A stretch of DNA of 22,363 nucleotides from Lingula anatina (taxonomy: Eukaryota > Brachiopoda > Lingulata > Lingulida > Lingulidae): NCBI RefSeq assembly GCF_001039355.2, contig NW_019775457.1, forward strand, positions 155,597 through 177,959, in the 5' to 3' direction. The notes under the pieces were generated by a model. That model had not been told where the DNA came from and did not search any database. It was given only the letters and a program-made list of their open reading frames with translations. Of this stretch, positions 7,901 through 15,433 are shown one piece after another (position 1 is the stretch's first letter; each line of letters starts with the position of its first letter). A program made the position numbers and the translations under genes.

Positions 7901-8272
7901 AAGAGCATTCACATCGAGAAGAGCTGAGGTATAGCAAGGCCGAGATCTAAATATCGTGGACCTACATGAAAGACCACGTAATCCTTTAATGGTCTCTCAA
8001 TGACATTCATTGACATTCATTGAAAGACCATTAAAGGATTACACGCTCTTTCTTTCATGTAGGTCCGTCATATTTAGGTCTCGGCCTTGCTATACCTCGG
8101 CTCTTCTCGATGTGAATGCTCTCTAAGAATCATGTGATCTCTATCAAGTCTTTTTATTTACCCTGTCCATATCTGTCAGACATGAGAGGTGTGGCATCAG
8201 TTGCACAGGTTCTATTTTTTTCATTAGTTCTACATAGTTATCCTGGATTATTTTCTTATATATGACATCCAT
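3395..8272 (-). CDS. MAVS-like CARD-DEATH-tail-anchored adaptor, copy 1 (six exons)
   Basis: Coding exons in reading order are 8272-8162, 7398-7209, 6694-6506, 6030-5852, 5615-5202 and 4990-3395. All have GT-AG borders and matching phases, giving about 892 residues. Residues 1-90 are a CARD, about 133-220 a Death domain, 259-355 tandem 11-residue repeats, 362-840 a Pro/Ser/Glu-rich region, and 870-888 a membrane helix followed by KNLR. A MAVS-type adaptor receives CARD-CARD input from RIG-I-like receptors on the outer mitochondrial membrane and passes it to TRAF proteins; PQEFVW at 845-850 fits the TRAF6 consensus PxExx(aromatic/acidic). The Death domain is not part of vertebrate MAVS; the CARD-DEATH order recalls RAIDD/CRADD, which has no membrane tail. 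Two donors are weak (GTCAGG, GTCTGA). The gene is divergent from the receptor at 10308. Family call is firm for the domains and inferred for the name MAVS. Confidence 0.8.
5004..5019. other. A16 run replacing a 779-bp segment found in copy 2
   Basis: Copy 1 reads GATC, then 16 A, then GACTTATCTG. Copy 2 reads GATC at 20296-20299 and resumes GACTTGTCTG at 21079. The 779 bp between (20300-21078) include the first 32 bases of adaptor exon 6, its splice acceptor, part of intron 5 and a whole transposon. The right breakpoint falls at the transposon's right edge. It could be a real deletion with poly(A) insertion, or an assembly fill. Confidence 0.8.
5202..5615 (-). CDS. Adaptor exon 5: nine 11-residue repeats
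   Basis: A 138-codon exon, phase 0 at both ends. After a Pro/Ser/Gln leader come nine copies of an 11-residue unit close to ETEVTADSRGP (a 33-bp DNA repeat), ending DSRAAGREQ before donor GTAATT. The units at the ends are more diverged (EAEVTVYSR, KTEVTSDSR). The unit has acidic, Thr-rich and Arg positions and no predicted fold I recognise; it probably acts as a length-variable spacer between the signalling head and the tail. Copy 2 has eight units. Confidence 0.85.
5852..6694 (-). CDS. Adaptor exons 3 and 4: Death domain
   Basis: Exon 3 (6694-6506) follows acceptor TTTCTTTTAATTCAG and encodes a basic linker (YIRKKTFKESKATKR), then the first Death helices with the family phrase GRDWKGLAAEL. 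Exon 4 (6030-5852) adds the rest: SPTESLLQRWQQK, then TMGRLCQALESMERMDLLDE, the usual W...K.ATv..L...L...gR.D pattern. Splitting after CTA-G and resuming at AC gives an Asp codon. The Death domain spans about residues 133-220. Such domains assemble with other Death domains (MyD88, FADD, IRAK, RIPK types); the partner cannot be read from the sequence. Confidence 0.85.
6255..6420 (-). repeat. C/T-rich minisatellite in adaptor intron 3, G-rich on the transcribed strand
   Basis: Roughly 22-24-bp units of the type CCCTACCCCCTTACCTTCC. On the minus strand (pre-mRNA sense) they give G runs with short loops (GGGGGTAGGGGTGGG), which fits a G-quadruplex pattern, and repeated AAGGTAAG, a near-perfect 5' splice site. 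The same array is at 22200-22363 in copy 2. Confidence 0.8.
6899..7147. mobile_element. Diverged foldback (inverted-repeat) element in adaptor intron 2
   Basis: The left arm from TGGGTTCCCATACC through AGGATCGGTCCATCTCC and CTTAAGCGGCTTACATGTC is mirrored by the right arm, which read in reverse complement contains TTCCCAGACC, GGATCGATCTATCTCC and CTTAAGCAGCTTAGATGTC. The arms are about 100 bp and clearly diverged. There is no open frame, so it looks like an old MITE. Clean target duplications were not found. Confidence 0.65.
7209..7398 (-). CDS. Adaptor exon 2: CARD helices 4-6
   Basis: Starts ENITSELRYNGG after acceptor ATACTTCCAG and carries the RLR/MAVS CARD signature WFPQFISALRETGQLELA. 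The neighbouring receptor's exon 2 has the very similar [13 protein letters not shown]. The exon ends one base into a Gly codon at a GTCAGG donor, and exon 3 supplies GT, so the frame is kept. Confidence 0.85.
7739..7800. repeat. Low-complexity tract with C17 homopolymer
   Basis: TATATGGGTA repeats, then 17 C at 7762-7778, then ACACATACAC repeats. It is in adaptor intron 1. A homopolymer this long is a likely site of length error. The stretch 7399-7738 of the same intron holds nothing else recognisable. Confidence 0.8.
7902..8122. mobile_element. Foldback MITE of about 220 bp in adaptor intron 1
   Basis: The left arm begins AGAGCATTCACATCGAGAAG and the right arm ends with its exact reverse complement. 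The arms of roughly 100 bp also share the phrases TATAGCAAGGCCGAGA, GGACCTACATGAAAGA and TAATCCTTTAATGGTC in inverse order. A short loop holds ACATTCATTG twice. CTAA flanks both sides, nearly abutting the ends, and may be the target duplication. No coding capacity. It lies 40 bp from the end of CARD exon 1. Confidence 0.85.
8162..8272 (-). CDS. Adaptor exon 1: start codon and CARD helices 1-3
   Basis: A 37-codon exon beginning MDVIYKKIIQDN and ending CLTDMDR, then donor GTAAAT. It matches the first half of RLR/MAVS CARDs: a charged helix 1, VQLMPHL, and a LTDMDRE-like turn that continues into exon 2. The ATG is the first base pair group after a good acceptor (TTCTATTTTCACAG), so a non-coding 5' exon probably lies further up in the intergenic region. 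Exon and start rest on phase (0/0) and CARD pattern. Confidence 0.75.
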
Positions 8273-8286
8273 TCTGTGAAAATAGA

Positions 8287-8525
8287 AATACAACACAATA
8301 CAATACAATAAATTTTATTTAATGTCGGGTATAAACTGAAAGGAAACATTAGCTTTGCAGCTCTTCATCGACTGGGTTAGGACAAACATTTCTACAAATA
8401 ATACAATATTTATTTGAGGTCTAGTAAGATAGTAAATGGAAAATCTTTCTACAAAAAATACAAATACACATGAAGTCTACTAATTAAGATAGTAAATGAA
8501 AAATCGTTCTATGATTAATATAAAA
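8287..8525. repeat. (ACAAT)n tail and imperfect 65-70-bp duplications
   Basis: An ACAATACAATACAATA tract (8291-8310) is followed by TTTTATTTAATGTCGG and then two imperfect repeats marked by TTCTACAAA...ATACAA and GTCTA...AAGATAGTAAATG. A simple-repeat tail next to such sequence suggests the 3' end of a retroposon lying on the minus strand, but I cannot name it. It is just upstream of adaptor exon 1. Confidence 0.4.
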
Positions 8526-8751
8526 ATGCTAGACAGTAGCAACACATGCTTCCGTCTGTCAATCACGTGGTAATTTTTAACTCGGCCAGCCATGGTCAGA
8601 GTTGAAAACAACTAGAAAATAATGTCCCTACAACGTACCGAATAGATTTTAATTATTAATAATTAGAATAGAAATTGTTGAGATTTTTTTCTTATTTCAC
8701 TAACAAACTGCATTCTATATAATGATATAATCGACAATCATCTTGTTGTCT

Positions 8752-8772
8752 GCCATTTTGATAGTCATGTGA
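8752..8772 (-). promoter_or_regulatory. YY1-like CAAAATGGC and CATGTGA box, oriented toward the adaptor
   Basis: CAAAATGGC on the minus strand at 8760-8752 is a close match to the YY1 core. Right beside it is GTCATGTGA (8764-8772), an E-box-like site. They are 480 bp upstream of the adaptor ATG. Motif match only; short motifs occur by chance. Confidence 0.25.
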
Positions 8773-8837
8773 TAGGCCAATGTGCTACTGCAGAGCCCTC
8801 CGGTGATCGAACAATGAATGATGAAGAGACATTACAG

Positions 8838-8900
8838 GATCGACGAGAACAGTTAGACGATCAATGAGAATAGTTAAACGATCGACGAAAATAGTGAGAG
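8838..8900. repeat. 21-bp tandem repeat, three units
   Basis: Three units of 21 bp start at 8838, 8859 and 8880, each opening GATC(G/A)A and containing AGAA(C/T)AGTTA or a close variant. Related GTCGA/TCGAC words recur to about 9050. No function is visible. It is in the divergent intergenic region. Confidence 0.8.
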
Positions 8901-9309
8901 CATTGGTTTTAATACACCGTAGACGAGAAATGTTTGACAATTGAATAAACGAAAATATATGCTGAATTTATTGTAGGCTCGTTTAAACTTGAAACTGAAT
9001 CGATGGGAAGGCAGTGAATCGTCGAAACATGACTGAATCGACGACTTGAATTTTTGCCCTTTTGGCCGCCCATATGGGTCAAAGTAAACCCCAAAGAGTT
9101 TGACCCAAGGTTCTGGTTTCACCAATTTTCCATTGAAAGATAATTGCTTATTACTATATGGTGGTCTGCTACTTTTCCAATAAAAATCCTTGAAATTTGT
9201 TGTACTTGTATGACACATTTATAAGTAAAAAAATGTTTTTGGTTTTGAAGGTGTTAGTTTGAAAAAAAAAAAAAAACTGGCCTACCTTCAAATACAGCAC
9301 GGCATTAAA

Positions 9310-9380
9310 AATTGTTAATTTTTTTCTTTTTCTTTTTATTGAAAAAGAAAAAAAAATTGTTAATTTTTTTTATTTTTCAA
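9310..9380. repeat. A/T-rich hairpin
   Basis: TTTTTTCTTTTTCTTTTT at about 9320-9337 is followed three bases later by AAAAAGAAAAAAAAA, forming a near-perfect hairpin flanked by ATTGTTAATTTTTT on both sides. It may be the remnant of an element or simply low-complexity DNA. Confidence 0.6.
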
Positions 9381-9793
9381 TAAAAACTCAACGAACAATG
9401 ACGTGACTAAGCAAGACCAAATTAAGCTATAGATATTCATATATTCATATACTGATCCGGCATTTTCCAGCTTAAAATATAAAAATACAAGCATGCATAT
9501 TCTACAACAGAGCACTAGCTAGTTGTTCTTTTACTGCTTACAGTAACACTTATACATGTGCTTGGATAACTTAATTTTAAAATATGACAATATTATATCA
9601 AGTAGTTATTCTATTATATGAATAGATAATTTACCGGATAGTAAAACCGGGTTGACAATATCTTCTTCCAATCGTCATTTTTAGTCCATCTACTTCTTGT
9701 GATGACTAAAATCGTAACTAACTCCCGTTAAGTAACAGAAAATATCCGATAACATAACAGGAAAATAACCCACCTGCTTTCGATTCCAGATAC

Positions 9794-9818
9794 CAAAATG
9801 GCTGTTGAATTTACGTCA
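9794..9818 (+). promoter_or_regulatory. YY1-like CAAAATGGC and CRE/ATF-like TTACGTCA
   Basis: CAAAATGGC at 9794-9802 is followed by TTACGTCA at 9811-9818, a full ATF/CREB-type octamer (TGACGTAA on the minus strand). This patch lies about 490 bp upstream of the receptor ATG, nearly mirroring the CAAAATGGC 480 bp upstream of the adaptor ATG. Motif match only. Confidence 0.3.
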
Positions 9819-10011
9819 CCACGATGTAGCTCTCAATTCATTACGATTATTATTAGCATTCATCTATAAAATAATACTAAAATATTTATGGTTCTAAATT
9901 TTTTAAAGTAAAATTGATTTTTATATTTTCTTTATTATATTACACATGAACGAGTTTTTTTAAAGTTAAATGACATAAAAGAAATAACTTATCAATGTGT
10001 TAAGACCTGCC

Positions 10012-10090
10012 GGGAAATACTCGTGTTAGTCGGGAAATTAGGGGGATTCCCTCTGGAAAATTTCGGAGACGTATTTGGAAAGGAAAGTTC
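10012..10090 (+). promoter_or_regulatory. Rel/NF-kB-like and IRF-like site cluster upstream of the receptor
   Basis: GGGGATTCCC at 10042-10051 matches the kB consensus GGGRNNYYCC at every position, and the register one base left matches too. Around it are weaker kB-like words: GGGAAATACT (10012), GGGAAATTAG (10032) and GGAAAATTTC (10055). GGAAAGGAAAGTTC at 10077-10090 contains AANNGAAA, the IRF core. The cluster sits 218-296 bp upstream of the receptor ATG, where inducible immune promoters often carry such sites. It is a motif reading, not proof of binding. Confidence 0.5.
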
Positions 10091-10242
10091 GATTTAGTAT
10101 TTTTTTCAGGTATTTTTTCAATCGTTACGAGACGTGAGATGCTGTGGGAATTTGCCATAATTTTTTCTACATTGGTAGATATAAATTCCATTCGCGATTG
10201 AACTAGCTTTCACTTTAGTAAACGATCGGGTACATGTAATAC

Positions 10243-10248
10243 TATAAA
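10243..10248 (+). promoter_or_regulatory. TATA-box-like TATAAA for the receptor
   Basis: TATAAA 60 bp upstream of the proposed ATG would put transcription start near 10270-10280 and give a 5' UTR of about 30 bases. Another TATAAA at about 10179 is a less well placed alternative. Confidence 0.4.
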
Positions 10249-10307
10249 TTCTAGTTGAAATAATTATAAGTAAGGAGTTGTCTTGTTTCCCGATCAATTG
10301 TTGGACT

Positions 10308-10495
10308 ATGGATAATAGTCAGCCAAGAGAAGAATGCGATGAAGTTGGTCAAGGCGACTCGCATATCGACAAGTTTCAACTGCAGAGGGAAATATTAACT
10401 GTATGCTCAACAGTTTTCATCGACAAAATACAACCAGTTGAACTCTGTGTTCATCTGTCTGATATCATCGGTAAAGGTAAATATTCTGCTTTCGT

Positions 10496-10568
<73 letters not shown>

Positions 10569-13500
10569 GTATGTCTGTTCTTGGTGTTGTTAACATGAAC
10601 ATGTACTATATAACACAACACAGACACTAAAAAATATGGATAGAGTGCCTTCAAAGTCTAGTGACGGTTAACTGCAGCCCAAGTAATTATGATTGTACAT
10701 GTAATTAAAAATCCTTACTGTTAATACAGGTACATACAAGCATGCTGAAGGGATAGGGGAGGAGCATTGATTGGGGAAGTTACAGTGTGGGAGTGTACTG
10801 ATGTGTGCACATATATAAATTTTGCTGGGAGTATTTTATATGGATTTAGGAAAGTGAAAATGTTGAGGAGTAATGATGCAGGGGACTTAAAGAGATATAT
10901 ATGACCCTTGCATACGAAATCCAAAAATCTCACTGGAAAAGAGGTGCATGAAAGAGAAATGCTCTTAAATGAGCAAAAATGTTTATTGGCTTGGTATAGT
11001 TGGATCATAAGTGGAAATTATCAAACACAAGCTGATATATTACGGCCATCTACTCACATCAGTCTAATGAAGGCCTTTACACACCCAGGTTGGACGTAAG
11101 CTTAATATTTTGGCTTGTGTTTGATAAATTTTCATTCACATATATATGCTTGTTTATAAAACATGGGTAGAAATTATTGCACATGAACACATTTAAGAAG
11201 AAAGTATTCACCTACTTCCCACACTTTCTGTATATATGATTCCATGCAATTAAGGTATATTTTATTTGAAGTGGTATTTAAGAGGGGCTCTATGTAAAAG
11301 TAACTCTGGGGTCTTAAAGATCTTCAAATATGAAGAGAAAAGTTAATCAGCCATTAAATTTTAAATTTTACAGCCTGATTTTTTTCTCACTAGAGGTTTA
11401 TATCATACTAAAAATTAAACAAAACAGAAACTGATGTACTAATCTGTGAATCTGTTTTAGCTGAAGAAGATAAAATAAAAGCTGCTACAGATGAGAAAGG
11501 ACCACGTAAAGGAGCAGAGCTCTTGCTGAGTTTTGTTTTAGAAAGTACGGATCCTGGCTGGTTCACAGTGTTTGTTAATGGACTGAGGGAAACTGGTAAA
11601 GAACATTTTGTTTGACAAAATTAAATGGAAGTGACGAAAAAGAATTTCATGGAAGTATTGATTAGTAATTGTGCAAATACATGATATGTGGCAAATATCC
11701 TCTCCATCTTCACTGACAAGTACTGGTAATTTTGCTAAATTTTACTTTCATATTTGGAATATATTCGTATTATTATATTTTAAATAATCATATTAAGAAA
11801 ATACCTAAAGTTTTTAAACATTTAAAACTGAAAATTATGTGATGTTATTACTTTCAGGTAGTGAAACCGCACTAGGAATATTAGAAGACTTTAAAGCACT
11901 GAGTGATTTTTCCCAGCATGTAAATGGGATGAAATATGATCTTAACTCTGTGCGCTTTGAGGACTTGCATGAGAAGCATTTACGTGTATTTAGACCTCAT
12001 ATCATAGAGTACCTGGAACCAATCCAGTTACTTCCACATCTGATCCAGAGAGGTGTGTTGTCAAACAGCACTGTAGACAGGATCAGAGCAGAGACACGGA
12101 ACAAAGGCAGGTTTTATGGCAGCTTGATGCTACTCAGACACTTGCCCACTCTCAAGAATACCTGGTACACTGACTTCCTGTATTCTCTCTGGGACAGTGG
12201 AAATCAAAAAGATAAAGAACTGGTGCAGCTGATAGATCCAGATTTCAATCCAGGTATATGTGTTTTATTATTGTTTTAAACATGATAATAGTACATGTAC
12301 ATGTATGATGGTCAGTACACAGTCTAGAGCAGTTGCAGACAACTAGACCAAGATCTTAATAACCTAGATCTCAAGAAATATTGTGAATAAGGTTTGTTCT
12401 TTTTTGCTGGCTTAAATTTTATTTTTTGCAGGGTGCGTGGGTGATTCTTATCAGAAGATATAATTTAACATCATAATTCAATGAGAATTTTATTGAAATA
12501 TTTCAATCTAGATTGGAAGCAGTACCAGACCAGCCAGAAGAGGACAGTCACCAAGGAGATTGCTGGGGACACTATTGATGCTGTGCCTCCTAAATGCAGG
12601 AAATACGGCAGTGCTGATGAAGGCAGAAATATCACAGGTAAGTTTGACTATCTAGCTGGGACAAAGTCATCTGATATGGCAGCTGATTTACATGCAGCCA
12701 TTCTTGATTAACACTGAAACTGAATGTTATGGCAAGCTGTCAACATTGACAACAGTGATAAATAATTGTTTTCTTATTATCTTTTAAGAGTTAATTAAAG
12801 TTAACTAAATATTAACTGTTAGATTGGTTGGTTGATTAATATAATTAATTTGCTTTAGGTGCAGAAGTTGAACAAGTGTCTCTCAAGTTGAGTGATTTGA
12901 ACATAACAGGTAAGAAATAATGAAGATTGTCTGTGCAAAAATAAAAAACCAGCAGCATGTGTCTTGTCCATGTGTGCCCTGTACAGTGTCAATCATCAGC
13001 AGTATGTGTCTTGTCCATGTGTGTCTTGTCCATGTGTGTCTTGTCCATGTGTGTCCTGTACAGTGTCAATCATCAGCAGTGTGTGCCTTGTCCATGTGTG
13101 TCCTGTACAGTGTCAATCATCAGCAGTATGTGTCTTGTCCATGTGTGTCTTGTCCATGTGTGTCTTGTCCATGTGTGTCCTGTACAGTGTCAATCATCAG
13201 CCAGGAAGTGGGTATGCTTAAAGTTTATATGATTTTGGTGGTGATCCATTAATTAATTAATTAAAATTGAGCTGCCCTGATGAAGGACTGTGGTCTCGTA
13301 GTGCTTTTCTAGGTAATATTTTCATCTTTTTTAACAGTAGAAATACATGTATGCAGTTATATTTATTTACAGTGGGGGCTTCTCCATAGTCCAAAGGTTC
13401 ATTAGTCTGAAAAGTGGTAACATTTTCATTGTTTTTTTAAATCAAGTGTTCATTGGTCCCAAGGTTCTATAGTGAATATTTGGACCAATGAACCTTTGGA

Positions 13501-14723
13501 CTATTGAACCTTAAGACTATTGCTACGGCCCCATTTACAGTTATATATATTTATTAGTTAAATACAGTTATATATATTTTCAATAACCATAAAAACAAAT
13601 TGATAAATATTACTTATGAGTGCAATTTTCTGGATGTTCACCTTTTGAATTTACTTCTCCTGTCTTTCATGGATTTATAGATGAACTTAGTCTGCGTAAT
13701 TATCAGCATGAGCTAGCAGAGCCTGCCCTGAGAGGGCAGAATTGTATCATTGTGGCCCCCACAGGAAGTGGTAAAACTAGGGTAGCAGCACACATTGTGG
13801 CAGAACACTTGAAACAAGGTGAATGTTTTTTTTTCTTGTTTTTTTTTTCCTTGCACTCCAAGAAATCTCAATATTTTTTATCTAATACTTTAGAAAGTAG
13901 TTTATGTAACCTGCACTTTCGTGTAAGTAAGTTGCCAGAATTTGTATGTCAAAATATATTTACAGTTTTGTATTATATCCTAATTCTATTTTATAACAAT
14001 ATTTTACAGGAGCTGATAGAAAAGTGGTGTTTATGGCTTGTAAAGTTCCACTGGTTCAACAGCAGTACCAACTATTCTGTCAATTATTTGAAAAATATGA
14101 ATTGAGGGTATGTTCTCTGAAGCTCAGGATGAGTTTCTCTTTCACCTTTTTTAATCTGTTTTATAGACATATATAGTTTATTAATAAACTTGTGATAATA
14201 ATGCTGATAAATTCCAACCCATCTGTATGGTTCTTTTGAAATTTGCAGGAGAGATGTGTTTTGGGCAACATTATGCTAGATTTGGAGTGAGACCTAATTA
14301 AATGAAAGAACTATGAAAGCGGGGAAAAAGCGTCTTAATTGCCACTGTATGATACACATTGTTCAGATATGTCAGAAACATGTTTTAAATAGAGTGTACT
14401 TTAGATATTGATCAACATAATATATGTACACAATTAATTTTGATGTTTCCTCTCAATTCCTTTATTACCAGGTACTGAAAGTGTGTGGAGATGATGAGTC
14501 AAATAAATTTCTGCACCAGCTGATTTCTGAGTTTGACATCATTGTGTTGACCCCGCAGATCTTGGAAAACCACTTGCTAGAAAACACCATCTCTTCTCTG
14601 GACGTGTTCTCCTTGCTGATCTTTGATGAATGCCATCACACCCAGAAAGGCAATCCTTACAATGTTATCATGTCCAGATATATAAGACAGAAACACAGGG
14701 ACAAAATGGTGAAGTTGCCCCAG
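10308..14723 (+). CDS. RIG-I-like receptor, 5' half (two CARDs and helicase motifs Q to II), broken before motif III
   Basis: Exons are 10308-10476, 11461-11595, 11858-12253, 12512-12637, 12859-12909, 13681-13818, 14010-14107 and 14472-14723. All have GT-AG borders and phase-matched joins, giving 455 residues. CARD 1 spans exons 1-2 ([10 protein letters not shown] to [12 protein letters not shown]); CARD 2 fills exon 3 (about residues 120-225: [38 protein letters not shown]). Exons 4-5 are a linker. Helicase: Q-motif [13 protein letters not shown], Walker A APTGSGKT (318-325), Ia CKVPLVQQQ, Ib TPQIL (398-402), II DECH (423-426). RLRs bind viral double-stranded RNA, hydrolyse ATP and pass the signal through CARDs to MAVS. 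Motifs III-VI and the RNA-binding C-terminal domain are absent; a gap follows at 15348. The start is the ATG at 10308, below a TATA box. Exon 1 has two in-phase donors, after 10470 and after 10476. MDA5-like versus RIG-I-like cannot be settled here. Confidence 0.9.
10498..10566. repeat. (TTA)n microsatellite in receptor intron 1
   Basis: About 22 uninterrupted TTA triplets. They create meaningless poly-Leu and poly-Asn frames on the two strands. The rest of intron 1 (10567-11460) shows no exon or element I can support. Confidence 0.95.
12950..13203. repeat. Nested minisatellite in receptor intron 5
   Basis: A short unit (CATGTGTGTCTTGTC, about 15 bp) repeats within a longer unit that ends in CCTGTACAGTGTCAATCATC. 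The longer unit recurs four times with one to four short units each. All three forward frames stay open across it, as expected of a repeat with no stop triplets and not of a gene. Confidence 0.9.
13369..13541. mobile_element. Inverted-repeat element in receptor intron 5
   Basis: Begins ACAGTGGGGGC and ends GGCCCCATTTACAGT. The left arm has CATAGTCCAAAGGTTCATT and the right arm the inverse (AATGAACCTTTGGACTATT). About 170 bp, with no coding frame. The CAGTG-type end and internal pattern are reminiscent of pogo/Tc1-like MITEs, but the outermost repeats match poorly and the family is unproven. Confidence 0.6.
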
Positions 14724-15330
14724 GTAATGACAGTTGACCTTTATATACGTACCATATTTTTTATATTCACGAAAATTTCAACATTTTTCTGTAAACGTCA
14801 AGTATCCAAAAACCATTCACAGAATTTCGATGATAATTCCATGTTTGAGTTTGTAGTTTTTGAGTCACTCTCGTATAATGGAGATAGAAACTGAGTAAAA
14901 ATAACAAATCTGAAATGTAAAAAAAAAAAAAAAAAGTAGATCATTATTTTCTCAGCAGTTTTGGCTAGGCAAATTACCTATGAAGTAAAGACAAAATTTC
15001 CAGGAATTTTTTTTCTTTGCTTCATAATGATCTAATAAGCATTGTATGCATTTGATAATAATAATAACTATTGGTTATCAGTTTGATTTTAAAAGAAGGC
15101 TTGGACTTTAATAAACACTATTATATACATACAAACACAGATGTTATGTGCAAGTCATGATGTAGATAATCTTTTTACAGTTAGTGTACAATATTTAGTA
15201 GAAGGATGGTTTGTATTGTAATAGATATATATTTGGTTCTTAAAATTATTGGTCATTGCTGTATTCTCTCTCTTTATTTCTGTTCAGAAAATGGCAATTA
15301 TAACAGTTTATACTGGCAAATTGGTTCCAC
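14724..15330 (+). other. Receptor intron 8, incomplete, no further exon seen
   Basis: The donor GTAATG at 14724 opens an AT-rich stretch with an A17 run near 14919-14935. I looked for the expected next exon (motif III, a TAS or TAT core after an LTGLT- or LGLT-like strand) and did not find it before the gap. Nothing else is recognisable. Confidence 0.6.
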
Positions 15331-15348
15331 AAAAAAAAAAAAAAAAAN
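15331..15348. other. Assembly junction: A17 followed by a single N
   Basis: The only ambiguous base is at 15348, right after 17 A. Two bases later, at 15350, homology to position 571 starts abruptly. A receptor gene is cut on the left and an upstream-gene copy lacking its earlier exon starts on the right, so two contig ends probably meet here. Confidence 0.85.
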
Positions 15349-15433
15349 CTATACATTATGATTCTGTGTTGTTTAAATACAAGACTGAATACTGTACAAC
15401 CAGCAAACCAATGTCATCTTGCTGTACTTCCAG

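Larger units (their letters stand above)
8273..10307. promoter_or_regulatory. Divergent intergenic region between adaptor and receptor start codons
   Basis: The two start codons face away from each other across 2,035 bp. The region must contain the receptor promoter and, because adaptor exon 1 appears to follow a splice acceptor, probably also a 5' non-coding exon and promoter for the adaptor. Weak open frames on the minus strand at 8874-9218 and 10000-10191 have no recognisable motif and no splice support. Sub-features are listed separately. Confidence 0.6.

Noticed and set aside
8874-9218. 114-codon minus-strand frame (contains LFGVYFDPYGRPKGQKF)
   Set aside because: Not recognised, overlaps a 21-bp tandem repeat, no splice sites tying it to the adaptor; possibly decayed repeat sequence.
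10000-10191. 63-codon minus-strand frame upstream of the receptor
   Set aside because: Coincides with the kB/IRF motif cluster and has no family pattern.
10278-10654. Frames with long poly-Leu and poly-Asn runs
   Set aside because: Produced by the TTA microsatellite in receptor intron 1; the real exon ends at 10470 or 10476.
12920-13252. Three overlapping forward frames of Cys/Val/Ser repeats
   Set aside because: All three frames are open only because the minisatellite unit lacks stop triplets; flanking exons 5 and 6 of the receptor join in phase without it.
13620-14105. 161-codon continuous frame through the Walker A region
   Set aside because: Only 13681-13818 is exon. The rest is intron read-through; motif Ia is reached by splicing to 14010, not by reading on.
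14239-14330. Possible extra receptor exon after TTTGCAG near 14248
   Set aside because: Stops in the needed frame, and exons 7 and 8 already join in phase 0 with continuous helicase sequence.
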